Source of the DNA: Cloeon dipterum
Lineage: Eukaryota > Arthropoda > Insecta > Ephemeroptera > Baetidae
Direction of reading: 5' to 3'
Assembly (NCBI RefSeq): GCF_949628265.1
Contig: NC_088788.1
Coordinates: 16,306,001-16,370,000 of the forward strand
DNA length: 64,000 nucleotides
Shown: positions 35,801 to 47,800 of the stretch, one piece after another
Position numbering within the stretch: position 1 is the stretch's first letter
Layout of the letters: the number at the start of each line of letters is the position of its first letter
The notes under the pieces: model-generated
Seen by the model: the letters and a program-made list of their open reading frames with translations, nothing else
Database searches by the model: none
What the model was told of the DNA's origin: nothing
Made by a program: the position numbers and the translations under genes

Positions 35801-38800
35801 TATCGGAATTTTCTCGGCTTGATCACAAATGCAGCAATTAATTTTTGTGGATTTTTTGATAAGGAAAAAATATTGCTACTAATTGGCTAAATTTTTCAAT
35901 GTTTAACCTGTTCATGTTTAAATGTTACGAGATTTCTTCCAAATTGTTAATATAAAATCCACAGCCCTAATTAAAAATTAAAATACACAATTTAGCGCTT
36001 GTTTCCAGTTGGAAGCCGATAAAAAGCATCTATGCTACACTAAATATAAAGTCAAAAAACTAATAAAAAGATAATTATTCATGCTGGGTCACCTCCATCA
36101 ATCCAAACGGCAGGTTTAGTAGCACCTCCCGTTGAAATCTTGAGCACTTTGAGCGGTCTGCCTTCGCTCGTCTGTCCGATCACCTCCATCTGGCAAATCT
36201 CAGGGTACGTGTTGGCCAGATAATCCACGTAACTCTCGATATCTGAAAATCGTATTTATTTATCGTGTGCGGCGTGTTTTCGGCATGCTAATTCACCTTT
36301 GTAGTGGTGGTATCGCTTCCACGTGAGCCGGTGGCCACTCCTGTTTTCCCACTCTTCCTCCTCAGGGTCCATGGGTGGATTCTCATTGCGAATTGAGTCC
36401 TGCGGACATGCAGCGTGTTAGCTATCTGCCCGCATCGCACGCGAATAATCGTCAACGTGCCGCTGATTTACTGCCTAATGGAAAGCTAGCTTTGATCTCG
36501 ATCGAATACGAAAATAAATGGCTTCTTTTCTAGGCTATGCACGTAAATAGATTCGAGAAAGCGGCCGGTGTTTATTTTTCTGAGGATCGATCTGATTAAA
36601 ATTCGACCTCCACCTTGCGGCAGCCAAAATGAATTAGCTATTTGCGTCGAGCGAGCACGTGAAATTAAACCCATCATATTTATTCAGTTCCTCTTGCTTT
36701 CCCGATGAATAGAAACAATGTTAATTCGATTGCGGCGTTCAGAATATCAAGGCTTGCGTGCCAATGGAGCTCTGCGTGCACGTGCCCAAAATATCCAATC
36801 GCGAAATTGGCCACATCATCGAAACAATGGGCGCAGCTCTTTTATCTTTCAATTGGCCGCGGACGTGCTTACAAAGCCAAATTGGGAAAGGGGGAGAGGC
36901 ATTAGCATTTTTTCACATGCGTCAAAGAGGCAAACACAAAATCGAAATTATTCTAATTGTTCAAACTGGTGGCTATTATCAATTTTAAATTTATCACGCA
37001 ACGTTTTAATTGTATTTTGCACTTGTATACGTAAGGAATTTGAATAACCATGACCCAAGACTTAAACTAGAGGGACGGGGTTGAATCACAAGAGGTTAAC
37101 TGGATGGTAAGCACGAGTCAATTTTTAAAATGGCTTTCCTGGAAAATTGAGGGCGATGATTTTTTCCGGATTACATAAGAAATTCCAAATTTGCCAATAT
37201 TTTTGCTTTAGCACCTTAGCCTCTGAATTTTGAAAACCAAAATCATACCCTTTTTTATAATTTGATTTTTCAAAACAATTTTTTTTTCAAATCACAAAAA
37301 CTTTTTCAAACTAGATCAGGATGAAAAAATCAAACAATTTTATTCCATGAGCATATACCTGCAAGTTTTCTATGATGATAGAGTACTTGATGCCGCTCTG
37401 GTTGAGCTCAGTCGTGATGTTGGTCCAGGCCGTTGGCGCGACGAGGAGGTCGAGTTGTGTGGACATGTTGTGCGTGGCCCACAATTGCACGCCGTCCAAC
37501 TCCATGGACAGGCGGAAAGCGGCGGCCATCTGCTCCTTGTCCGCCACTTGCACCCTGAGAAGCCTGAAGTGCTCGTAGGACACCTCGGGGGTGGCGGCCT
37601 CCTCGGCGGCAACGGCCGCCGCGAGCAGAACGGCCACTGCCACTAGTCGTGCGCTCATTTTTCGATCGAATGTGCGCCGATCGGCACACTTTTTAGCCAT
37701 TTATACAAACGCACCGGCTAAATTACAACACAATTAGAGGCGATAATTGCGGTGCGGGTGTTGTTGCGTCGCCTGCTTTCTGTGTCACGCGCGCGTCGGA
37801 TGCGGCGCCGACTCGTCCGTTACTCCTGCTCATCCGTTGCGTTTTTCAGGAACAATCGCAAATTTCGCCGAATCGCTGCGGGCAGCAAATAAATCACTCG
37901 CCGATTGTTGCTTCACGCATACGGTACATTTTTAATTCCTCTTTCTAACGTTTTTTGCACATTATCGGTGTCATTTATTTAACGTGATTGTAACAGGGCA
38001 ACAATTGAAAGTAATTTGAATTGTTGACTACCATTAATAGCAGATGGTCATATTGTTAGTTTGAATAATAATTATCTCATAAATGTGCAAAAGTCAAATC
38101 ATGACAAAAGGTAACAGCTGATTTTCAAATTTGCTAAATTTATCGTCAAATTTAACTGTTTCACTTGATTTCGATTCCACTCTGGTCGTGATATTTCCAA
38201 CGGTGTGCGAATTACGGGATAAATTTTCTTTCTAGCGAAATGAATCATGATTTTAAAGTAGGACGACAATAACAGGGTTCCGAATTTTCCCCACCCGGAT
38301 AAAACCCACCCGGGTTTTATTGGGTTTAACCAGGCTAAAAAACCCAATAAAACCCACTATTTTACCCAAGGCTCCAATATTTTTAGTATCAAAAATAAAA
38401 AAATGCTGGAAAATAAAAAAAAATTGTTTTTTGGCTGTTTTTTTAACGCTGAAAAGGTAGTGCTGCATTTTTGCACATTGAAAAATTGGCAAGTCCCGGG
38501 CCATGAGGATTAAATTTCTTCGTCTCTTGAAAAAAAGCAGTTAATAGCAAATTTTAAAAAAACCCAGAAAAACCCAAAAAAACCCATATTACCCCCAATA
38601 AAACCCAGGTGGGTCGGGCAAAATGTAAAAAACCCGGGTTTTTCGGAACCCTGGGTCTCGCCGCTTGATTAACATGCAAACTTCGGAGCCGATCTTCTCA
38701 GAAATTTTAACGACACTCTTGGAAAATTTTAGCTAATTTCCAATTTCCAGAGAATATTTAAGATTATAAATTTTATTACAAAATTATTACAAAATTAAAA

Positions 38801-41800
38801 ACGCAGTACACTAGCTGGCATAAAAACCTTTTATTATATTTTTACAAATTTCTTCCACTTAAAATAGATGTATTCTGCAAATCCCTGCAAATCCTTAAAT
38901 TAATAAATAAATATGGAATGAGCAATAATAAAAAAAACAATCAAGTGGAAATGTTGATTGCTATAATATCTACACTTTCCTTACTCTATAGAGCGTTTTA
39001 TTTAACTCTAGAATTGCAGAGCTCGTGCGTCACAAAGAATTCTAGTTAAAACCAGTCTCGAGCCGTGTAAAATTTTGCACTGTTAAAAGCCTTCAAAATA
39101 CATTAATGTGCACGTGACAAAGTTAACGTTATAGATGTGGGTATGTGGGAGGAGGAGGTAATTTCCCCAATCAAATTTTTGTTCACCAGAATGAATAATG
39201 AAACCAAAATAAACGACGGCATAGTTTATTTTGGAAGCGCCTCCAGCAGAGCGGCGCCGCATGCAACAGGGCGTGCACAAGAGACGAATCATTATGACTC
39301 ACTGCACACAACGCTGCTATTTTCAGCACGCCAGAATTCGTGTTGTGTCAAGTGCAAACCGATTTCAGCCCTTGCGTCAGTCCCAATAATTACAAACTTC
39401 ATGATTGTGCGCAGGCCGTGTTTATAAATAAAATCGTTGGCATCGTTTCGTCAATGATAGCGTGACATTGAATTCAAAATCGTAGATCTCAATGACATTT
39501 TCGGTAAAGCAGAAAATAACTGGACGTAAAACAGAAATAAGGAAGAAATGCACAAGTTTTTTGTTAATGTTTTTTTGTCATGGCTGTACTGAAAAATCCT
39601 GAAAAAAGCCTGCTAATTTTATGCTCAACTTTGTTTATTGTTGTACGCCAGAAGAGCAAAACCAAAAATATAACTAAAGAGAGGTTTGTTCAGTAATTAG
39701 AAAATATCAGATCTTTGATTGTCCGCTTAAACGCACTAGAGTTCTCATTCAAACAAATAATATATAGCGACACATTATTCCAAAACTGGTAGCACTGGAC
39801 TTATATATTTTAGCACTGGTTATATATTTTTACATGAAGCCAGCGCGGAAAAGATGAAAATCTGGTTGCACTTCTTGGAAGCCAGATGCGCGCAGGGAGT
39901 GAAGGTCATTTGGAATTGTGAATTGACAAACAGCGTCATCTCATCTCATCAACAACAGTGTTGACCTGTGACCCGTGCAGAACGACCCAAACACGTGACT
40001 CACCGTGGCACTTTTTCGCTCGCTGCGGAATTGTTCCACGCGAAGCCTCGAATATTATTACCCTCCAAGTCGGCCACAGGCCAGGCCGCCCGCTGCTCGA
40101 CTCATGTGTTAATTAATCTCAATTTGCGCAGCGAATAAGGCGGTTGAATTCTGAATTCCCCCGTCGTGTATTGTTCACATGTTATACACTCACATGCACC
40201 GCGAACGCATGTGAATTACAGATTCACGCTGCTGCTGTGCTACCCTACTATTATTAAAAGCGCTCGATGTTGTCCACTATACTGGCCGCTTTCAACATCA
40301 AAAATTTATTTTTATCATGGATTTGCTAGGGCACCTCATTTCCATAATATAAAACGGTTTAGTAAACCGGGGAAATTATTTTTTGAATAATAAAAAAATT
40401 AATCTCACCTCACCCCGAGATAGGATTTTTTTGATCTGATGGTGATCATCTTTTTAATTTATATTTTGAGCAAATCAACAAAAATTTGCTCAAAATAAGC
40501 AAAAGTTTGTAAGCATTTTCAGCTTTTGGATGGATTTTTTTAAATTATATGCTATGAAAAATAATTTTTGTATTTAATTTATGGAATGGAAAATATATGG
40601 AAAATATTCATCAACTCCTTAAAAAGTGTATTCAATATTATATCACTGTGAACTAGAAAGGTCGTGTTAAAATATGAAAACTTAACAGTTATTATCACTA
40701 GGAAATATAATTAGGTTAAGTAGAATATCGTTTTTCGTGTTGTATTATTGAAAAACACGCCACTATTTATATTTCTCAGCGCGTTAAATGTCAAACAAAT
40801 ATTGGCACAGCTAAAAATTTTAACAATGTAAACATTGGAAGCACACTCTCTAGGTCAAGATAAAAAATAATTGAAAAAATATAAGGGATCCTCCGTGTGT
40901 AGTGTATTTTATGAGGCACAAAAAGTCATAAAATGTGTCGGTTCAATATTGTGCTGACTCGGATGAGAAAATAGTAAAAATAATTTTTTTTCGTGTCAGT
41001 GTTTGCAAACACAATCATCACTTGGGATAAGGTCGCTTGTACTTAAAAAAATCTTAAGTCTCTGCGTTGTCTGTTGGCCCTCCTGAAACATTATTCATTA
41101 AAATCGGATACAGCATTTTCAATGTTAGGAAATTTCTATTCTCTTCCCATGCACAGTAAAACGCGCTGTTATCTATTTCAGCTTGGGGGAATTACACTCT
41201 TAAAACGATAATAGCCTTGCTCGGCGATAAGTATATAACAAACTGCGGATTATGTCGTCTGAGCGTGTAGTGAATTTTGAGCAGCTTTTTGGCAGCATTC
41301 CGTTTCGACCTTGGCAGGACAGCTCTTTGTCACTCGCACCGAGAGCGAGGACTGCGTGCACCTTCAAATAGCACGCGCGTCATTTACAACTTTTCTCTTT
41401 ATTTTTCAGCACCAGTGCTATTTTTAGAAGACGGGTTTCCCATAAAACTATTCTTGTTGCGTAGTCCTTGGGTTGCGGCGTTTTCCTGTTTACAACAGGT
41501 TTACTGTGCTGCATTTTACAATTTTGGTGCGACAGTAGAGTAAATTTGACTGTTATGATTTTGCACACTAACAAATGTAAACAGTGTGCCATCCTGCATG
41601 AAACGACTCCCTTTCGCTGCTCGCATCGTACACGCAATTATATTCCGATTCGAAAATTGTTTTGTCAATCCGATTGGTAAACAACAAACCTTAGAGAAAG
41701 AGGAAGTCTTGTGTTGAAATACGCGCGGTTTGTCAGTCGGCAGTTTTATTTTTATCCTCTGGAGCTGATAAAAATGTTGCCACGAGCGGAATTTGGGATT

Positions 41801-44800
41801 GTTTTCGACGTCTTTCCAGAGAGCGTCTTTATCTTATCGCAGAAATGAAATCGCGCGTGTTTGGAAATGAAGGGTACACTTTACTTACTATTTGTTGTGT
41901 TGTGTTACAGAGGAATCAGCCAGCCCGTTCAGGTCGGTGGAAATCACTAGCCCCGGTTCTCTGCCCTACTCCAGGCATTCGAGGAAAGGTAAGCAAAACT
42001 TTTCAGGACTCCTGCAAACTTCCCTACTCCGCTGATTGCCCTTGAAGAGTGCTCCAAGTTAATTTACAAGTTATAAAAGTTATCTCTGCTCTTTACATTC
42101 TGAGTGAAAATTTCATCATAAACATTTTAAGTTAATTAATAAAAAGGGAGACGGTAGTTAATTTATCAGAAAAGGCGGAAAGAAGATCGTTGAAAAAAGT
42201 ATTCAAGTTTACCGAAGAAACATCATTAACATTTTGGTTAGTTTTTACAGAAACAGGGTTGGCAAAAGGGCACCGGACAATTGAAAAAAATACATATTAG
42301 TCGTCAATTTGCCTTTAAACTCATTACAGGGAATTCTGGCGACTGAAAATACAAAGACAATTCCATAGATTAACTGTTGCTGCAAATTTAGTATCTTTTA
42401 GGTCACAAGAGACGCCATAAGTCGTTCTTCTAAGCCAAATAAATTACACAAAAGAACAAATCAATATGAATAAGAGCATTAAAGAGCTTTGGAATTGCAC
42501 ATTTTTGGTAATTTTTTATGAGAACACGAGTAAAAAATACAGGAAATCCCCATCTGAAAAAATACAATTTTATTCCATTGCTGTCGCTTCAAATAAAACA
42601 CGGCTGTGAAAAAGTAGAAACCCTGGTCTGAAATATGTATCTGGTTGTACAATCCGATGTTTTAATCATGTGCAGAAGTAGAGCTTTCCATTATAGTTTA
42701 GTAATATGGAGGAAAGGTCAACGAAGATGGTTTCATCATGAAGTGAATAGGTTGCAAAAAGTGCGTCGTATCATCCCTGAAAGTGGACTTGCCCGATGCC
42801 GGTGGCCTTATTGGTTTTTCTCTCAGATTTCCACTTGAGCCGATGTCATTAAAAGATGTGCCTGTCATGAAATGCCCCACGAGCGGCTAAGGGTCAGTTG
42901 TTTCCAGCAGCTCGGTGGCTATTATTATTATTGTTCTGCGCGTGGCGTCCCGTGCGTCACTCAGCCCGCATCTATTTATTTCCCAGCTCTGCCAGTTTTC
43001 GATTAGCAAAACAATCGCGGGGTTCGATTTGCCGAATTCGATGCATAAAGCTTTTTTACCTCTGGTCTGTTTATATGTACAGCTGTTTGAGCGAGCCGCT
43101 GTCCCTCTCGCGGTGTGGTGACGTCGTCCTACATTTGCGTCACTTCTTGTTTGTCAATTAGGCTCGCCACTTATTTCGGTGTGCATTTGCAGCCGCCGGG
43201 CTTTGAGTTTTTCTGCCTCGCGTTATTTCAGTTGACAAAGCGGCACTGCTAAAGTGCTCGTGGGTTTTCTAGAGCATCTAACATAGAACACAAATCAACC
43301 AACAGAATTTCTTATCTTTTTTCACGCTTTTCTATGATTGCAGAGTTTTAACCACACAGGCAATCTTGTTTCCGGCTTGTTGAAAATTTGTATGACCTGC
43401 TAAGACGGAAATATTCAGAAAATTATGTCCCGTTTTAATAATTTATTTCTGTTTTTAACTATTTAATCATGTAAATAAGATTACGAGTTTTTTTAATATG
43501 ACGGCTGACGGCGATATAGCGAGCTATGAAGCTATTCCTAAAAAAGGAATACAATTCTTGAATTAAAATCGAAATTTGGCTTCAAATATTTGCCTCAAAA
43601 ATTTTCTGAACTTCTACTCTCCTGTTTGGTAATTTTTGAAATTCGTCATTTCAAAATTATATAACATTTTAATCTTTTAGAAAGAACTGCGAGATCAATT
43701 TTGACTAAGAAAACTTTATGATTTTTAAAAATGTCGTGTGAGTTAATATGTCCTCAGCAGTTGACAAAAAAAAAATCGAATTTGAAATATTTCTTTAACC
43801 TTAATATATCGTAAGAAATTTTAACGAGTTTTCTTGTAAGCAAAATTCTAGGCTGCTTATAATCAAAAGTAACATGCCTGCAGCACAAAATTCGCTGCTT
43901 GCGTGTGTAAACCCATAGACCCCGGCAGTGGGAATGCCTGGCAGGTCTCATACGTGCACTACATGAATAAGTACATACACATTTGTCGTGCTGCGCGGCC
44001 CGGACAGCCAAGTCTCGGGTTCGCTTCTCATGCAGATCTGGTGAGCGGCGAAGAATTTTGCATACAAATCAAGATCGAGTTCTCGCGACGCCGGGTGTTT
44101 CCTAACTCCTGTAACAATAGTAAATTTGGTTGTTCAGAGTACAATGAGCTGCGCGCACGAAATAAAATTACTATGTATGTTGTTGCAAACGGCATTCGAA
44201 ATAAGAGCAAACAAAATTGATAATGATTTTGTTTGGATAATACAGCTAATTCCATGCCTCTTTAAAATGGAAGATTTGTAAAAATGTAAAAGAGATAAAT
44301 GCGTATAGTTTTAATTTTCAAAAAATACCTACCAGCAGAGTGATAAAGTTGTATTTGCTTAAAGTGAAGCTTTACAGGTCAAACTATTAAGAAAATTTTG
44401 CACTTTTGGTTTTAGCAAGTAGTTGATTGAGTCCACAAGTCTTTTTTGTGAAATTTCTCAACTGTTTTATCTCTAGAACGTGCAATCATGAAATCAGGAT
44501 CAATTGCGGAACAGTTAAAGTGTCCAGAACATGCCAAAACGGGTTTTCTGTGGTTTTTTGCTTTGTATCTATTCCTCTCGTCGCAATCTATCCAGCAATG
44601 AGCTAAAAATTTCCCTTCTGGCGTTCTGACGTTATAAATTGTGAATTTACAGTAAGGAATCAGTGATCGCTGCTTCATTAGCATGCAAACTTTGAAGCCG
44701 ATTTTTCTTAACAATTGAAATAGTAACTAGGATTTTTTTTTTTCAATTTTCAGACGGTATATAAGGTAAAGGTAAAAAACATTTTTCAGTGTTATTTAGC

Positions 44801-47800
44801 AGCTTCTACTTAAATTATTGTTTAACTTGTACCAATATGGTTTAAGTTCAACAAAAAGTGTTGTCCCTTTCTCCGAAATAACATCCCACCACTGAATCCA
44901 AGGAGGCCACTTTGGCCGTATCGCGCCGTATTCGCGCCGAAGAATTATTATTTCAGCCTTGGGGTAAAAGAGTTCGCGGGAATTTGGCGTGCAGATCGCG
45001 ATAGCAGCTTACTGCTGAGCGTGTAGCGCTCCTGCAGGGGCGAGAAGTGCGCCTCGTGATGCATATCATGTGACGGCTGTGTGCTAGGCACATGCACTCG
45101 ACGCTACTCGAATTTTGGGAGAAACCACTTGATCTGGCGTCACCGATCTTTTAGCGGCGTGCCGTGAGTTAAATTAGAGATGACGTGGTGGTTGTAATAC
45201 GACAACGTATGCGGTATCAGGTGTTTTGTCGGCGATAAAGCGCTTGGCTTATTTTTGGCTCGTGTGATGAGTCGTATCTCCACAAATTCGCTCTTTTAAT
45301 CGACAATTGCAAAAACTGATATCAGTTAATTTAGTTATTTTGATGCATATAAAACCGGTTTATTGTTCTGAATTCTGAACGATACACAGTTTTGGAATTT
45401 TTACCCTAATTTTGACGTAGAAACACCAAAAAAATCTAATTTGAAAGCTTGTGAGGCAAGAAAATATTTTGATATAGGCAAAAGAAATTTATTTCAGTTC
45501 ATTTACAGTAAAAAATTGCAAATCAAAACATTTAATAGTGAATAAAATTAGTGGGAGAGAAAACAACAGTTTGAAATTTGCCATTTGATTAAATGCTCCT
45601 TGTTCGGTAACATATTTTTTTATTAGAAGTTTTCATGCGTCTCTAAATGTGCTAGTACCAAATTTAAATTTACAGCAAAATTATTACGCTCTCCAGGTTT
45701 CCCGACGGTGGATTCTTGATTTTAAATCTTCCAAAAAGTGTTTTCAAAAAGTCTGGTTATTAAAAAAACACTGATTTTTTTGTATATTTTGCCAAACCTC
45801 GATTCAAGTCTTTTTTCAAATATCAAAGAAACTTTTCTTCTATAGAAGATGTATCTTTTTACTTTGTCTGCAGGTAATTTTTTATTTTTTTGTTTTTGAA
45901 ATTCAATACACTGTGTTTATTTTCTTAATTATCCAAGGCTGAGATATGTAGTCAAATCCCTTTCCTCGGTTCAGTAATTTTGGGTCGAAGCAAACAGGAT
46001 TAATTTAGTTTTTTAAGTAATTAAATATCTTTTCTTGTTGAGGTGTTTTTGTATTAAAGAAGTGAAAAATGTTTTATAGTGCCTGACACCTATAGATAAA
46101 TTAAATGTTATATAATTGTCTCAGATATTAAGGTTTGGTAAAGTATATAAATTATTTAAAAAAACATTCATTAGTCCTAAGTGGTTCGGTAAATGGTATA
46201 TATACATATATATGATAATATTAACTTATTTTCCTCTCGTTCGTTATAAATTTACCGCCAATAAGCAAACAGAAACACTTTAAACAAGTAAATTTTATAT
46301 TTTGGCAAAGTTATAATAAACAAGTATAAAAATAATTTTTACGTTAAATTCATTCGTTTTGTTGCAGATATGGCCGGCGGATCTCCGCTCGGTAGTCCGG
46401 TGACCGCGAGAAGGACCGAGCCCAACGGTCTGATGGACCCGGTGATGCGCGATCAGCTGCTCACGCAACAGATGCTACGAACCTCGCCCGCCTCCTATGC
46501 CATCCAGCAACAGATGCTGCAGGTAAAAGCAAAGGTTCCTCTGCCCAGCAGCAAGGAAACGGGTTCAGGGTTGATGTAGATTTAAATTTAAACCGGTATT
46601 TTTGTGCTTTTGTGAGTTCAAAAATTAAGAATGAGGTGGTTAGTCCATTAACAGTAGGAAATCAAAAAGCACAAAAGGGATATATCATGTTATATAAACT
46701 TAAGGGATTTTTATTTATTTCGTTTTTTTACTTAACTCATCTTTTTTACTCTCCACTGTGAATCGAGCGATTAGAGTCTCAATAATGAAAAATAAATTAA
46801 ATATTAAACACAAATACGTTTAATGACTTGGGGGAGTGCAAGTTGTAGCATAATAGTGAGGCTAAATAATTTCTTCATTTCAATCCTAGCAATTGTTTTT
46901 CATATGCACGTGGTTTCGAAATTTCGCTCACGAAGCAACTCACATTTTGAATTTCGGCGAGTTTTTCCTCGTCTCGAAGGCCTTTGATCAGCATTTCCAA
47001 GAAGGCTGGCGCCTCCCGCCGCGCGCCTAACGAACCACCCCCGGCGCTGCCACCCTTGAATTGGTGCGCCGACTCGTTCTGCTGTCCTTGGGCGCGCGCG
47101 TATCGTGTGCATCAATCTTTGATTTCGGCCGTGCGGAGGTTAAATTAAATAGAAATGCCCTTGACACATGAGCCCTTCCAACCCCTGGCGGCAGTCGGCA
47201 AACTCGCGGGGCGCAGTCCAATGCCAACGGGGGTGCGCCAGACTGGCATTTCTCCGCCGACACGACCTTGAATAATGTATTATGTACACACACTGCTCTC
47301 TCCTTCGTGACCTTCGTCGCTGATGTGAGTGGCGCGGTAAGGGTAGTTCATCCCCTCTTGAATTTCTTCTCTGTTATCGGAGACAACGCTGAATAATTGA
47401 CGACGAAAATTATTTCTCACGCTCTCGCATACTGCTAAAAACAATCCTTCGTAATGGAAAATAAAAATAGCAAAAATAATTGACGGAATTCCATGAATGT
47501 CGCCACTCACAGCTCCCCCTTGGAAACACTGTTCTTTTCAGAGGACCGAATTTACAGTTCCATTTCTATTTCACTTTTTGCAAAAATTGTTAACATGATA
47601 AATTGAAGGTCAGATAATTCCTGACAGGCTTTTAGAACTCATCATAGTCAAAGTGCCTTGGTTGTCCAATTTTCACGTAGTGTCTACACTCACATTTCCA
47701 AGTAATGATTTTCCGCCAGCAGAACACCAAGAGTGTTGTCAAAAATGTTGGTTACTACGCGTGTAACCTTGGTTACGTACTATTAAGCACCTCTGCCGGG

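Larger units (their letters stand above)
33702..41910 (+). other. HDAC4 intron hosting a nested gene on the other strand
   Basis: The intron between exon 1B and the first common exon. It contains the carboxypeptidase B-like gene (34452-37658, minus) and a MITE-like element (38274-38653). An exact MEF2 motif CTATTTTTAG lies at 41418-41427, about 480 bp before the common exon. The CG-richer blocks at about 40000-40250 and 41260-41420 may be regulatory. I see no further gene. Confidence 0.6.

Noticed and set aside
37659..37700. Upstream ATG of the carboxypeptidase gene
   Set aside because: The ATG overlaps the TATA box and would put charged residues before the signal peptide. The ATG at 37658 gives a standard secretory leader.
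43000..43060. GGGTTCGATTTGCC resembling a tRNA B box
   Set aside because: No matching A box at the right distance and no cloverleaf could be drawn around it.
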